Under the pieces are notes generated by a model, which saw nothing but the letters and a program-made list of their open reading frames with translations, was not told the origin of the DNA and ran no database searches. Shown here piece by piece: positions 17,154-28,641 of a stretch of 64,000 nt of DNA (within the stretch, counting starts at the first letter, position 1; the number at the start of each line of letters is the position of its first letter). Origin of the DNA: Gemmataceae bacterium (GTDB lineage Bacteria > Planctomycetota > Planctomycetia > Gemmatales > Gemmataceae); contig JALHPZ010000004.1 of the NCBI GenBank assembly GCA_022842245.1, positions 186,001 through 250,000 of the forward strand. Reading direction: 5' to 3'. The position numbers and the translations under genes are program-made.

Positions 17154-18842
17154 ATGCGTTGGCTAGTGTTGTTTGCATTCGTCGGTTCGCCGTTCGCCGC
17201 CCGTGCGGCCGAACCCCGCGACGAACTGCTTCGCCTTGTTCCCGACGACACCGCTATCTGTCTGGTCGTCCAAGGTCTGCGAGATCGCTCCAAGGCCGTC
17301 GGAGAATCCCCGCTCGCCGACTGGATCGGCACGAACGCGAAGTCCACGCTCGGCGCCGCTCCCGAACTGCAAAAACTCAAGGAAGTTGAAACGCTCTTTA
17401 CCACGTTTCTCGGCATCACTCCCGCCGACCTGCGCGACGAGATCTTCGGCGACGCCATCGTATTGGGCTACCAGCCCGGCCCACCCGGCCAGCCCGACGG
17501 CGAACGCGGCTTCGTCATGCTCAAGGCCCGTGACCCCGCCAAACTCGCTACACTCGTCGACAAACTCAATTCCCTCCAGAAAAGCTCCGGCGAACTGAAC
17601 TCCATCGACGCCCGCACGCACCGTGATCGGAAATATCAGCGACGCTCCAAAGGCGACGCGGGCGGCGAATACTACCTGCTCGACGAGGGCTTGTTTGTCT
17701 TCGCCGCGCAGGAGGCCTCGATCCATAGCGTCATTGATCGACGGCTGGACGCGAAGGCCGAAGCAGGTCTCGTGGCGAAGTCGGCCGCACGGCTTGGAGT
17801 CGACAAGGCGTTTATGTACTGCTGGTTCAACCCGCGCCGGCTCGATGCCGAGGTGACGGCGCACGTCGCTGCGGCCGCGAACGAACGCGAGCGTGCAACG
17901 CGTCGCCAGTTCGCGCAGATCTGGTCTGCCGCGGACGACCTTGCGATCTATCTCGACGCAGGCAAGGAATTGGAGTTCGGTATCGCCGCCGCGTACCGTG
18001 CGGATGCCATGCCGGCGGAATTGAAAGCCGTTCTGGCGTCGCCGCCGCGTCAGTCGGCGCTCTGGTCGTCGGTGCCGGAGACGGCGCTCGCCGCGTTCGC
18101 CGGCCGAGCATCGGGAAACGAACTCCTGGACGCGGCGCTTTCGTTCGCGCCGGCGGAGGATCGCGCGACCGCCCGCAAGGAAATCGAAAAGGCGGTCGGT
18201 GCCGTAGTGGGCAAAGACAAGGCGTCCGCGATGATCGGCGGGATTGGGCCGGATTGGGCCGTCTGGGCTACGCCACCGACCGTCGCGGGCGGGCTTCCCG
18301 GCGTGACCGCGGCCGTGCGAATCAACACGGCCGACCCTTCCGTCGCGCCCGCCATTATAAAAACGCTGCAGTTTTACCTACAACTGCTTCAGGTTCAGTA
18401 CAACCGCGAGCACGACGACGCCATCGAGTCGAAGTCGGAACAGGTTGAAAATGTCGTTGTCGAGAGCTTCTCCAATGCGACTCTGTTCCCGCCGGGATAC
18501 CGCCCCGCGTTCGGTCTCGTGGACGGGCACCTCGTCTTCGCCAGCTCGCCGGAACTTGTCGGCTCGTTCCGCGTCGCCGCCGCGCCAAAGACCGGCCCGC
18601 GAACGCCTTTCCTGCGTGTCTCGGGCGAAGCCTTCCGGGAGTATTTCGAAATTCACGGCCCCGCCTTGGCAAAATGGGTGGCTAACAGACAGGACCGGCC
18701 GGTTGCCGAGGTTGCGAAGGAAATCCAGACCATTTCGGAAGTTCTGAAAGCGTTCGACCGCGGGGATCTGTTCGTCGAAGGAAGCGCCGGGGTGATGAAA
18801 CTCGCCGTCCGTGTGAAGTTCGTCAAACCGCTGTCGAAGTAA
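17154..18842 (+). CDS. Large secreted protein, unknown function
   Basis: A 562-residue protein with a signal peptide (MRWLVLFAFVGSPFAARA). ATG 17154 is preferred to GTG 17145, three codons upstream. It resembles the DUF3352-like planctomycete proteins that begin with LLRLVPDDTAICLVVQGLRDR and contain paired alpha/beta repeats (EIFGDAIVLGYQPG, GFVMLKARDP, HLVFASSPELV). No catalytic motif is evident. It starts 24 bases after the anti-sigma stop and may be the sigma factor's own target or the last gene of that operon. Confidence 0.65.
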   Translation: MRWLVLFAFVGSPFAARAAEPRDELLRLVPDDTAICLVVQGLRDRSKAVGESPLADWIGTNAKSTLGAAPELQKLKEVETLFTTFLGITPADLRDEIFGDAIVLGYQPGPPGQPDGERGFVMLKARDPAKLATLVDKLNSLQKSSGELNSIDARTHRDRKYQRRSKGDAGGEYYLLDEGLFVFAAQEASIHSVIDRRLDAKAEAGLVAKSAARLGVDKAFMYCWFNPRRLDAEVTAHVAAAANERERATRRQFAQIWSAADDLAIYLDAGKELEFGIAAAYRADAMPAELKAVLASPPRQSALWSSVPETALAAFAGRASGNELLDAALSFAPAEDRATARKEIEKAVGAVVGKDKASAMIGGIGPDWAVWATPPTVAGGLPGVTAAVRINTADPSVAPAIIKTLQFYLQLLQVQYNREHDDAIESKSEQVENVVVESFSNATLFPPGYRPAFGLVDGHLVFASSPELVGSFRVAAAPKTGPRTPFLRVSGEAFREYFEIHGPALAKWVANRQDRPVAEVAKEIQTISEVLKAFDRGDLFVEGSAGVMKLAVRVKFVKPLSK

Positions 18843-18972
18843 ATCCCAACCGATTCCGCGCAAGCTTCCCATTATTCCGCGCCCGACCGATGAATCGGCC
18901 TTACGGTTCCGATTCCGCCAACGATTCATTCGCTCGCGCGTTATACTTTGATTAGCACCGGAGGGGTGGAAA

Positions 18973-19587
18973 ATGCGCCGCCGATTGTTCGCCGTGATCG
19001 CCCTGTTGGCCCTGTTCGCAGGCGAGGCCTCGGCCCAAGGGTTCAATCCGTGGGGCTTCGGTGGCCAACCCAACCCATGGCTGCAAGGTTATGCCGGTTC
19101 CCAGTCGTATTACGGCCCGCAGGTCGGTCGACTGCCCAACGGCACTCCCATTCACAACCCCTGGCAGCAATACCGCGGCATCCAGCCGATCCTCGCCGCG
19201 AACTATTACAACTCGGTCGTTCAATTCAATTACCAGTCGGTACTGAATCCGAGTCTCTATTCGCCGTACTCCTACAACCCGTTCAAACGCATCGCGTATC
19301 CGTCGAGTTTCGTAAACCCTTATACCGACTTCGGCGTGTTTCCCCGCTACGAACGCGAGGTTGGCAGCTTCATTCCGGTGAATCCGCAACTCGCGGTGAA
19401 CCCGTACAGCGGCACGGTGCTGAACCCGATCCGCGGTTTCGCCCATACCCGCGAAGGCACCTTCTACCGCGTCCCCGGAACCACGGCCCACAACCCGTGG
19501 GGCAATCCGATCTACGGCAGCGGCGTCTACTACAACCCGTTCACCGGCGCCTCCTACAGCCCGCTCTCCGGCATTATCGCTCGCTGA
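18973..19587 (+). CDS. Secreted Asn/Pro/Tyr-rich repeat protein, unknown
   Basis: A 204-residue exported protein with a signal peptide (residues 1-21, ending GEASA). The mature chain contains spaced NPW/NPY/NPF units (FNPWGFG, NPWLQGY, HNPWQQY, NPYSGTV, YYNPFTGASY), the kind of short aromatic repeat seen in planctomycete surface proteins. A strong GGAGGGG ribosome-binding site precedes the ATG, and a TATACT hexamer lies at 18942-18947. It ends three bases before the convergent YhaM-like gene. Function unknown. Confidence 0.7.
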   Translation: MRRRLFAVIALLALFAGEASAQGFNPWGFGGQPNPWLQGYAGSQSYYGPQVGRLPNGTPIHNPWQQYRGIQPILAANYYNSVVQFNYQSVLNPSLYSPYSYNPFKRIAYPSSFVNPYTDFGVFPRYEREVGSFIPVNPQLAVNPYSGTVLNPIRGFAHTREGTFYRVPGTTAHNPWGNPIYGSGVYYNPFTGASYSPLSGIIAR

Positions 19588-19590
19588 CCG

Positions 19591-20592
19591 CTACTTCGTC
19601 CGGCCCTTCAACAGGGGCCGCTTCAGTACCGGATCGATCTCCGTGATCGGTCCGGTTTTTTGATCGTTGGTCAGGTGCCGAGCATACATCTCGAACTTCG
19701 CATCCAGGTCGTCCGCGTTGTGCAGGATCAACGCCTCAGGAATCATCGGCAGACGCGGCGATCCCCACTCCGGCTTCGTCAGGTAGGCGAGCAACAGGTG
19801 GTCCAGCAGGCGGAGCAGTTCCACGTCGAGGTCGGGCACGTCCCGCGCCGCTTCGCGCACGAGGTCTCGACCGAGGATCACCGCGCCGAACAACTGACCT
19901 TCCACGGTCGGCTCCGGCGCTTCGGCTTCGGTCGGCAACTCCACGACGCGGCCGATCTCGTGCAGGAGAGCCCCGGCCACGACGAGATCGCGGTTGAACG
20001 GCTGCAGGTTTGGGAAGCGTGCCGCATACTGGTCCGCCAGCCAGAGGCAGTTCTTTGTCACGTGTGTGACGTGTTCGAGCCAGCCGCCGGGAAAGGGATA
20101 GAACGCGCGCGGGCTGGCGGGGAGCCGTTTGAGCGCGACGATGTGCGTTTCGTAGAGACTCAGCACCAGTTGCCGCAACGAGGCGTCCCGAATCTCATCA
20201 TTCGCGATGCCGATGAGTTCCGCGAAGAGCGTATCCGGATCATGCCGGGATCGAGGGGAAAAGTCGGCCGGGTTCAGCCCGTCTTCGGGGGTTGATTCGC
20301 GGATGGCGATGACGTCGATGACCGGCCCGTATCGCTCATGTTCCGAATAAAGCACCCGCAGCTTGTAGATCGTGCCGAGCGTCCACACGCGTTCGCAATC
20401 GTTGAACAGCGGCGCGTCGTTCCATACGGCGCATTCCACGACACGCCGGAGGTCGCGGAACTTGCAGCGGTAGAACGTGCGACCCCGCGCCGTGACGAGT
20501 TGTTTGTCGGCGAGGAGGGCGAAGATATCGGCGGGCGGTGGACCCGGCCGAAGTTCGTGGAGTTTGGCCGGGATCGGTTTCTCGCGCGCCAT
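19591..20592 (-). CDS. YhaM-like 3'-5' exoribonuclease (OB fold + HD domain)
   Basis: A 333-residue protein with an N-terminal OB-fold nucleic-acid-binding domain (about residues 15-100) and a C-terminal HD phosphohydrolase domain (GGWLEHVTHVTKNC, ALLHEIGRVVEL, LLDHLLLAYL, ALILHNADDLDAKFE). The layout matches YhaM/CBF1-type 3'-5' exonucleases. The central metal motif is HE rather than the usual HD (LHEIGR). It begins six bases after the upstream membrane-protein gene ends, so it is probably co-transcribed with it, although the functions do not obviously connect. Confidence 0.8.
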   Translation of the reverse strand: MAREKPIPAKLHELRPGPPPADIFALLADKQLVTARGRTFYRCKFRDLRRVVECAVWNDAPLFNDCERVWTLGTIYKLRVLYSEHERYGPVIDVIAIRESTPEDGLNPADFSPRSRHDPDTLFAELIGIANDEIRDASLRQLVLSLYETHIVALKRLPASPRAFYPFPGGWLEHVTHVTKNCLWLADQYAARFPNLQPFNRDLVVAGALLHEIGRVVELPTEAEAPEPTVEGQLFGAVILGRDLVREAARDVPDLDVELLRLLDHLLLAYLTKPEWGSPRLPMIPEALILHNADDLDAKFEMYARHLTNDQKTGPITEIDPVLKRPLLKGRTK

Positions 20593-20598
20593 GGCGGC

Positions 20599-22314
20599 TC
20601 ACCGGTTCGGGACGAGGCCGTAGAGGAACGGCGGGTGCCGCCAGTCCCACATCCGTTCGGGGTGGGCGTCGGCGGAAACGGGATACGCGTTCCACAGCCA
20701 CGCATCATGGTACAGGCAGGGCACATGGATCGCCAATCCGATCGCCGCGACAATCGCGAGCGGAATCCAGCCATAGTGCCGCGCGAGCAGCCGGCCGGCG
20801 GGCCGCACGGCAAAGAGTGCGAGCAGCGGTACGACTTCCGCGACCAACCGCGAACCGTAGCAGAAGCCGCCCCACCAGATCGGCCACGAACCGATGAGCA
20901 GCAGGTGCAGCGCAACGACGCCGAACAGGCACGCAACCCAGCCGCCAGGCGCACGCGGGGATTCCTCCGACTTCACGAGCGGGTATAGGAACGCGAGGAG
21001 CAGCACCGGTTGGAAGACGAAAAGGCCGCGGCCGGGGCTGAACAGGACGCCGGGCAGGTGTTCGCCGATGGTCCAGTTTTCACCGAGGAACCCCATCGAG
21101 GGGCCGAACGGATTGCGGTAGATCGACCAGTAGATCGCGGCCCACGGCAGGTAGGCGACGAGTGCGAGGAGCGGCAGGAGCAGGCCGCGGCGGCGATCCT
21201 GCGCGAGGACCCACATCCCGAACGGTACAAGAAACGTGACGGCCGAAGGACGGCAGGCGAGAATCCACCCGCACGCAAGCGCCTGCAGCGCCAGCCCCTT
21301 CCATCCCGGCTTGCCATTGGTGCGAAACTCGACGACGAGGGCAAGGAGCATCCAGAAGACGATGCCGCCCTGCTGCCAGACGAGCATGCCAAGCGTGGAG
21401 GCGAAAACCGATCCGGTTGCGAGCAGCCACGTAACCGCCAATGCCCCCGCCGGGGAGCCGAAGTGTAGCGCGAGGAGGTAGAAGAGGGCAAGCGACGCCC
21501 CGGCGAGCAGCGACGCAGTCCATTTTTCGATCTGCAGGTGGAGGTCGTCGTTCATCAAGTCGAGGCCACAGGCATGAAGGACCAACACTGTCGGCCAGAC
21601 GAACGCCTCCATCCCCGCGGGATAGGTCGAGTAGATTCCCGGCCGGCCCGGAACTTCTCGCGTGAAGTACGGCCGACCCGGCCCGCATACCTCCCAGCGG
21701 TAAAGACCCGCGCCCGGCAGGAACGCGGAAAGTTCGCGCTCACCGTGTGTGGCCATGCGCACCACCGTCGGCACGAGTGGCATCGTGTCGCCCGTCCAGA
21801 CGTGGTGCGTAGTCGTCGAGTAGAGGGTGGCGGACGGGAGTGCGACGCCAAAGATCGCGACCAGAGTGGCGGTGCGCGAGCGCGGCTCGCGGCGGAGCCG
21901 TTCGTTCAACTCGCGAATGCGAAGCAAGAGCTCCACAGGCATCGACAACAACGCCGTCAGGCCGACGCCGAAGACCAGCGAAAGCCGCCCGACGCGGTGC
22001 GCGACGAGGCTGGGGGCGTAGTTTCGAAACAGGTACGCGGCAGCAACCGTAAGGGCGAGGACGGCGATTCGACGCATGGCCGACGCTCGATCGATCGTGC
22101 CAATCGCGCAGGCGGCCAGCATGAGCGCGAGCAGCACGACGGGACCGGTGACGCGCACCTGACCCCATACGATCGTCGCGATCATTCCAACGGACAGGAG
22201 AAAGAGCAGCCATTCCGTAGCGGGGCGCAACGGAACACCCGCGAACGACCGATCGACCCGGGATTGGAGCGTTCGCAGAAGCGGCAACATCGAAATCCCC
22301 GAAGTGGACATCAT
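20599..22314 (-). CDS. Polytopic membrane protein, GT39/ArnT-like glycosyltransferase
   Basis: A 571-residue membrane protein with about ten or more hydrophobic segments (VGMIATIVWG, LALMLAACAIG, ALAVTWLLATG, LLLPLLALVAYLPWAAIYW). It lacks a fully clear DE motif but has the general plan of lipid-phosphate-sugar-dependent glycosyltransferases. The start is uncertain: ATG 22314 lies 13 bases behind the GT2 gene, while ATG 22290 has the better ribosome-binding site (GGGGA). Following a dolichol-phosphate-mannose-synthase-like gene, it probably uses the polyprenyl-phosphate sugar that enzyme makes. Confidence 0.7.
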   Translation of the reverse strand: MMSTSGISMLPLLRTLQSRVDRSFAGVPLRPATEWLLFLLSVGMIATIVWGQVRVTGPVVLLALMLAACAIGTIDRASAMRRIAVLALTVAAAYLFRNYAPSLVAHRVGRLSLVFGVGLTALLSMPVELLLRIRELNERLRREPRSRTATLVAIFGVALPSATLYSTTTHHVWTGDTMPLVPTVVRMATHGERELSAFLPGAGLYRWEVCGPGRPYFTREVPGRPGIYSTYPAGMEAFVWPTVLVLHACGLDLMNDDLHLQIEKWTASLLAGASLALFYLLALHFGSPAGALAVTWLLATGSVFASTLGMLVWQQGGIVFWMLLALVVEFRTNGKPGWKGLALQALACGWILACRPSAVTFLVPFGMWVLAQDRRRGLLLPLLALVAYLPWAAIYWSIYRNPFGPSMGFLGENWTIGEHLPGVLFSPGRGLFVFQPVLLLAFLYPLVKSEESPRAPGGWVACLFGVVALHLLLIGSWPIWWGGFCYGSRLVAEVVPLLALFAVRPAGRLLARHYGWIPLAIVAAIGLAIHVPCLYHDAWLWNAYPVSADAHPERMWDWRHPPFLYGLVPNR

Positions 22315-22327
22315 CGACCCCGTGCCA

Positions 22328-23167
22328 TCAATCGCGCAGCTTGAAGCGGATGATGCACCAGAGCGCGTTGAATGCGTCCTTCAAGCCGATCTTCTTTCCT
22401 TCCGCGTACGTACGGCCCGAATAGCTTATCGGCACCTCGAAGACGCGCCACTTGAACTGGCCCTTCACCTTTCGCGCCACCTTGGCAGTTACTTCCGGTT
22501 CGAATCCGAAGCGGTCCGACTTCAAGTCGAGGCTCTGGATGACCTCGCGTCGGAAGACCTTGTAGCAGGTCTCCATGTCGGTCAGGTTCAGATCGGTGAA
22601 GATATTCGAGAGCAGCGTAAGGCCGTGATTCGCCAGCGAGTGCCAGAAATAGAGGACGCGGTGCTTTTCGCCGATGAATCGCGATCCAAAGACGACATCC
22701 GCCTGACCGTCGAGGATCGGCTGCACGAGCTTCGGGTACTCGGCCGGGTCGTACTCCCAGTCGGCGTCCTGCACGATGACGGCGTCGCCGGTGCAGTGCT
22801 TGAAGCCTTCGCGGAGCGCGGCCCCCTTCCCCATGTTCTTTGGCTGGTGGAACACGCGGACGTTGTCGTACTCCTTCGCGATCCGATCGAGGATCGCGGG
22901 CGTACCGTCGGTGCTCCTGTCGTTGACGAGGATCAATTCCTTGGGCATGTCGACAGCCTGGACCCGCTTGACGAGACCGTCCAGCCAGCGCTCTTCGTTG
23001 TAGACGGGGATAACGACCGAGAGTTTCCAGCCGGGCGGGAACGGGTACAGGCCGATCTGCCGGCAGGCGGCCTGGCCGAGGAGTTTCTCCAGCACCGCGA
23101 CGCGCTCGTTGTGCGGCGCGGCGGCGAGTGACTCCAACAATGGGGACAACGGCTCAAACAACGGCAT
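22328..23167 (-). CDS. Family 2 glycosyltransferase (polyprenyl-phosphate sugar synthase-like)
   Basis: A 279-residue cytoplasmic enzyme of the DPM1/DPG-synthase group. The GT-A fold begins near residue 49 (LSVVIPVYNEERWLDG), with the nucleotide-binding LVNDRSTDGT, GKGAALREGF and the metal motif QDADWEYDP. It carries no C-terminal membrane segment. An N-terminal 45-residue extension contains LEKLLGQAACRQIGLYPFPPGW. It heads a three-gene unit with the membrane glycosyltransferase and the YhaM-like gene, each 6-13 bases apart. Confidence 0.88.
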   Translation of the reverse strand: MPLFEPLSPLLESLAAAPHNERVAVLEKLLGQAACRQIGLYPFPPGWKLSVVIPVYNEERWLDGLVKRVQAVDMPKELILVNDRSTDGTPAILDRIAKEYDNVRVFHQPKNMGKGAALREGFKHCTGDAVIVQDADWEYDPAEYPKLVQPILDGQADVVFGSRFIGEKHRVLYFWHSLANHGLTLLSNIFTDLNLTDMETCYKVFRREVIQSLDLKSDRFGFEPEVTAKVARKVKGQFKWRVFEVPISYSGRTYAEGKKIGLKDAFNALWCIIRFKLRD

Positions 23168-23361
23168 GGAGCGCGCCTCGATCGCGTTCGATTCTGATTC
23201 GCGGCCGCACCATACGCGAATTCGGCGAGGCGCGGCAAGCGGAACCGGAACCGCAATTCGATCGCTCTTGACCCGATGCCGGTCGAAGGGCTACACTTCG
23301 TTCCTTTCGTCCGAATACCGATTCGCAGGATGCGATCGGTGGACGAGGGCGGGAGTGGCGG

Positions 23362-24153
23362 ATGGATCCCTCGACGTTCTGGCGCGGCCGGCGCACGCTC
23401 GTTCTCGGCTGTACCGGGTTCCTCGGCACCTACGTCGTCCGTACGCTGCTCGAACGCGGCGCGGATGTCACCGGGTTGATTCGCGATTCCCAGCGTCCTT
23501 CCGAATTCTTCGCCGACAACCTGCACCGCCGCATCCGCGTCGTCCGCGGCCCGGCCGACCCGCAGCGATTGCGCAGCCTCATCGCCATCCATGGCCCCGC
23601 CGCCGTCTTCCAACTCGCCGCCGTCTCGGGGCAATCGCACGCCAAGCATAAGATCACGGCGGAATTCCTCCGCGCCGTCGCACGGCTCTCGCCGTCCCTG
23701 CCCGTCGTCGTTCCGGTCGCCCGCATCGAATCGGCGATCCAGTTTCGCAACCATCCGCTGGGTGAAATGCGTGTCGGATTCGTTCGATTGCCGGCGCTCT
23801 TCGGCGCGGGGAACACGGCCGCGGATTCGTGGGCCTCGCGATTGTTCGCGGCAGCCTCGCGCGGCCGCGCCATCGCCGCACCGGAGCGAGACGAGCCGCT
23901 GATCTGGGCCGCCGATGCCGCCGATGCCCTGCTCGAAGCCGCCGAATGGCTCACCGAACTGGCGGAACCGCCGGCGAACGGCCTGTGGCATGAAGCCCCG
24001 GCCACCACGACCGCCCGCGAACTCCGGGACCGGATCGCACGACCCCGGACGCCTCCGATCGATGCCCTGGACCAGATCGCCGCCCGCACGCTCGATTGGT
24101 ACGAACGCCACGCGACGCGGACCGAACTCGAACCGCTCCGCGCGGCCGCCTGA
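23362..24153 (+). CDS. NAD-binding epimerase-like (SDR) protein without YxxxK
   Basis: A 263-residue extended-SDR-like protein. The Rossmann opening is intact (TLVLGCTGFLGTYVVRTLLERGADVTGLIRD), and the FQLAAVSGQ segment matches the dinucleotide-binding fold. The region where the catalytic Tyr-x-x-x-Lys should follow is shortened and reads PVARIESAIQFRN, so the catalytic pair is missing. It may bind a nucleotide sugar or cofactor without classical chemistry. A GGGAG ribosome-binding site precedes the ATG. A second SDR-like gene follows after 22 bases. Confidence 0.75.
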   Translation: MDPSTFWRGRRTLVLGCTGFLGTYVVRTLLERGADVTGLIRDSQRPSEFFADNLHRRIRVVRGPADPQRLRSLIAIHGPAAVFQLAAVSGQSHAKHKITAEFLRAVARLSPSLPVVVPVARIESAIQFRNHPLGEMRVGFVRLPALFGAGNTAADSWASRLFAAASRGRAIAAPERDEPLIWAADAADALLEAAEWLTELAEPPANGLWHEAPATTTARELRDRIARPRTPPIDALDQIAARTLDWYERHATRTELEPLRAAA

Positions 24154-24175
24154 ACCACCACACGAGGACCCCACG

Positions 24176-27171
<2,996 letters not shown>

Positions 27172-27209
27172 TTACGAATCGGTCCGGCGCGCTATAGTAG
27201 AATTAACGT

Positions 27210-27284
27210 CGCGGCGTGGAGCAGTCCGGTCAGCTCGCCAGGCTCATAACCTGGAGGTCATAGGTTCAAATCCTATCGCCGCAA
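27210..27284 (+). tRNA. Initiator tRNA-Met (anticodon CAT)
   Basis: A 75-base cloverleaf without encoded CCA. The acceptor stem is CGCGGCG/CGCCGCA with a C1:A72 mismatch, the mark of bacterial initiator tRNAs. The anticodon loop is CTCATAA on stem CCAGG/CCTGG, and the T arm is ATAGG-TTCAAAT-CCTAT. Of the three G:C pairs usual at the base of the initiator anticodon stem, the first is A:T here. The 3' part serves as the integration site of the element downstream. Confidence 0.93.
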
Positions 27285-28617
27285 TTGAACGCTTGTGCAG
27301 TAAATCGCAACGAACCGCAGGGGAATGCATAAACCCCTGCGGTTCTTTGTTTTCCGGCGACGATTGCATTTCCCCGCCATTCCCTGCCGGAGCCTGCTGC
27401 GCTCGATTTTGCGCCCTTGGTGCGCCGGATTCTGCGCCGCCGTTGATCGCCGCTGCGAAGTGTTCGTCGGTCACTTGAAGGTAGTGTTCCTGAGCGACCG
27501 CCTTTGTGTTCCCCAGCCAGACGCAAACGACGTGGATCGGGAAGCGATTCGCGAGGTCGGTCTGGGCGCTCGCGCGGAGATTGTGCCAGAGTCGGGGCCA
27601 AGGCTTGATTCCGGCACGGGTCAGCATTCGCAAGAGTTGCTGGCGGAGGTTGATCCCCATCCAGAACCCCTTCTCGGCCTGCTTGATCGAATCGCGCGCC
27701 CGCAATCCTTCGAAGATGTGGATCGACCCTTCGCGGGCGAGGGAAAAGACTTCCTCCAATCGCGACTTCACTTCCGGCAAGAGTGGGACGTTCCGATACG
27801 TCTTTCCGTGAACGGCCGTCTTCGGTGACGGCACCCGCAACCGATTCCGCTCCCAGTCCACACAATCCCACGTCATCGAAAACGGCTCGCTGGGAACGCG
27901 AACGCCCAAATACCGACTCATGGCCAATAGCAAGCGCCATTCGGCAGAGGGCACTTGCTCGATCAGTTGTTCAATCACTTCGGCGGGAACGTATGCTTGC
28001 CGTTCGGGATTCGTCCCTTTCGGTTGTTTGATACCGGCGAAGGGATTTTCAGAAACGATTTTCCGCTTCAACGCATCGTTGAAGATAGCCGAGCATCGCT
28101 GCAATCGTTTCGCGACCGTCGCTGGAGAAAGGCCAGGCGATTTCTCCCGACCCGCTCCCCGCGTGCGGGCATCGGACGAAAGCCACCGTTTGAAGTCTTC
28201 CGCATCGCCGGCCGTGATTGATGCCAGCATGCGTTCCAATCCAAAGTATTCGCGAAGATTTCGAACGACTTGATCCACGGCCAGGAGCGAGGCCGGCTTA
28301 ATTTCCGTTTTCTTGGCGATGTAGAGATCGAGGAACTCGGACAAGCCGGTTCCCCGGATCGTTTGAGCCGCTTCAATCAGTTCGACTGCGGCCAGCCGAT
28401 CCTTCAGCGTGGCACCGATTCCGCTGAGCCAGGCCGACGTTTCGCGAGGGATGGGCTGCCCGTTCATCTTGGCCGCGAGCAGGTGCTCGACGTGCCGGCA
28501 GATGCTCTCCGCGCTCTTGCGGTCGATCTTGCCAAGGCGGATCGCCTTACGGGATTCGTCCGGCGCGACAAACAAGATTCGTCGCCGGCCGTTGGGGTCG
28601 TCGCTGATGGAGGCCAT
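27244..28617 (-). CDS. int: Tyrosine recombinase (integrase) reading into the tRNA
   Basis: A 457-residue site-specific recombinase that inserts and excises the element. An N-terminal SAM-like core-binding domain (about residues 90-190) precedes the catalytic domain with the conserved Arg (YLGVRVPSEP), HxxR (HNLRAS), Trp (VWLGNTK) and nucleophile Tyr (EHYLQV). All catalytic residues are present. The C-terminus runs through the att core (AAIGFE) and ends in PMTSRL, antisense to the tRNA; its TGA stop overlaps the anticodon. In the excised circle the same frame would continue into a different 56-residue tail. Confidence 0.92.
   Translation of the reverse strand: MASISDDPNGRRRILFVAPDESRKAIRLGKIDRKSAESICRHVEHLLAAKMNGQPIPRETSAWLSGIGATLKDRLAAVELIEAAQTIRGTGLSEFLDLYIAKKTEIKPASLLAVDQVVRNLREYFGLERMLASITAGDAEDFKRWLSSDARTRGAGREKSPGLSPATVAKRLQRCSAIFNDALKRKIVSENPFAGIKQPKGTNPERQAYVPAEVIEQLIEQVPSAEWRLLLAMSRYLGVRVPSEPFSMTWDCVDWERNRLRVPSPKTAVHGKTYRNVPLLPEVKSRLEEVFSLAREGSIHIFEGLRARDSIKQAEKGFWMGINLRQQLLRMLTRAGIKPWPRLWHNLRASAQTDLANRFPIHVVCVWLGNTKAVAQEHYLQVTDEHFAAAINGGAESGAPRAQNRAQQAPAGNGGEMQSSPENKEPQGFMHSPAVRCDLLHKRSIAAIGFEPMTSRL
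27264..27284 (+). repeat. attL core: 21-bp direct repeat in the tRNA 3' end
   Basis: The last 21 bases of the tRNA gene recur exactly at 35332-35352. Flanking bases differ at both ends, so the core is 21 bp. Confidence 0.9.
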
Positions 28618-28641
28618 GTTCAGTTTCCTCGGTTTGAATTT

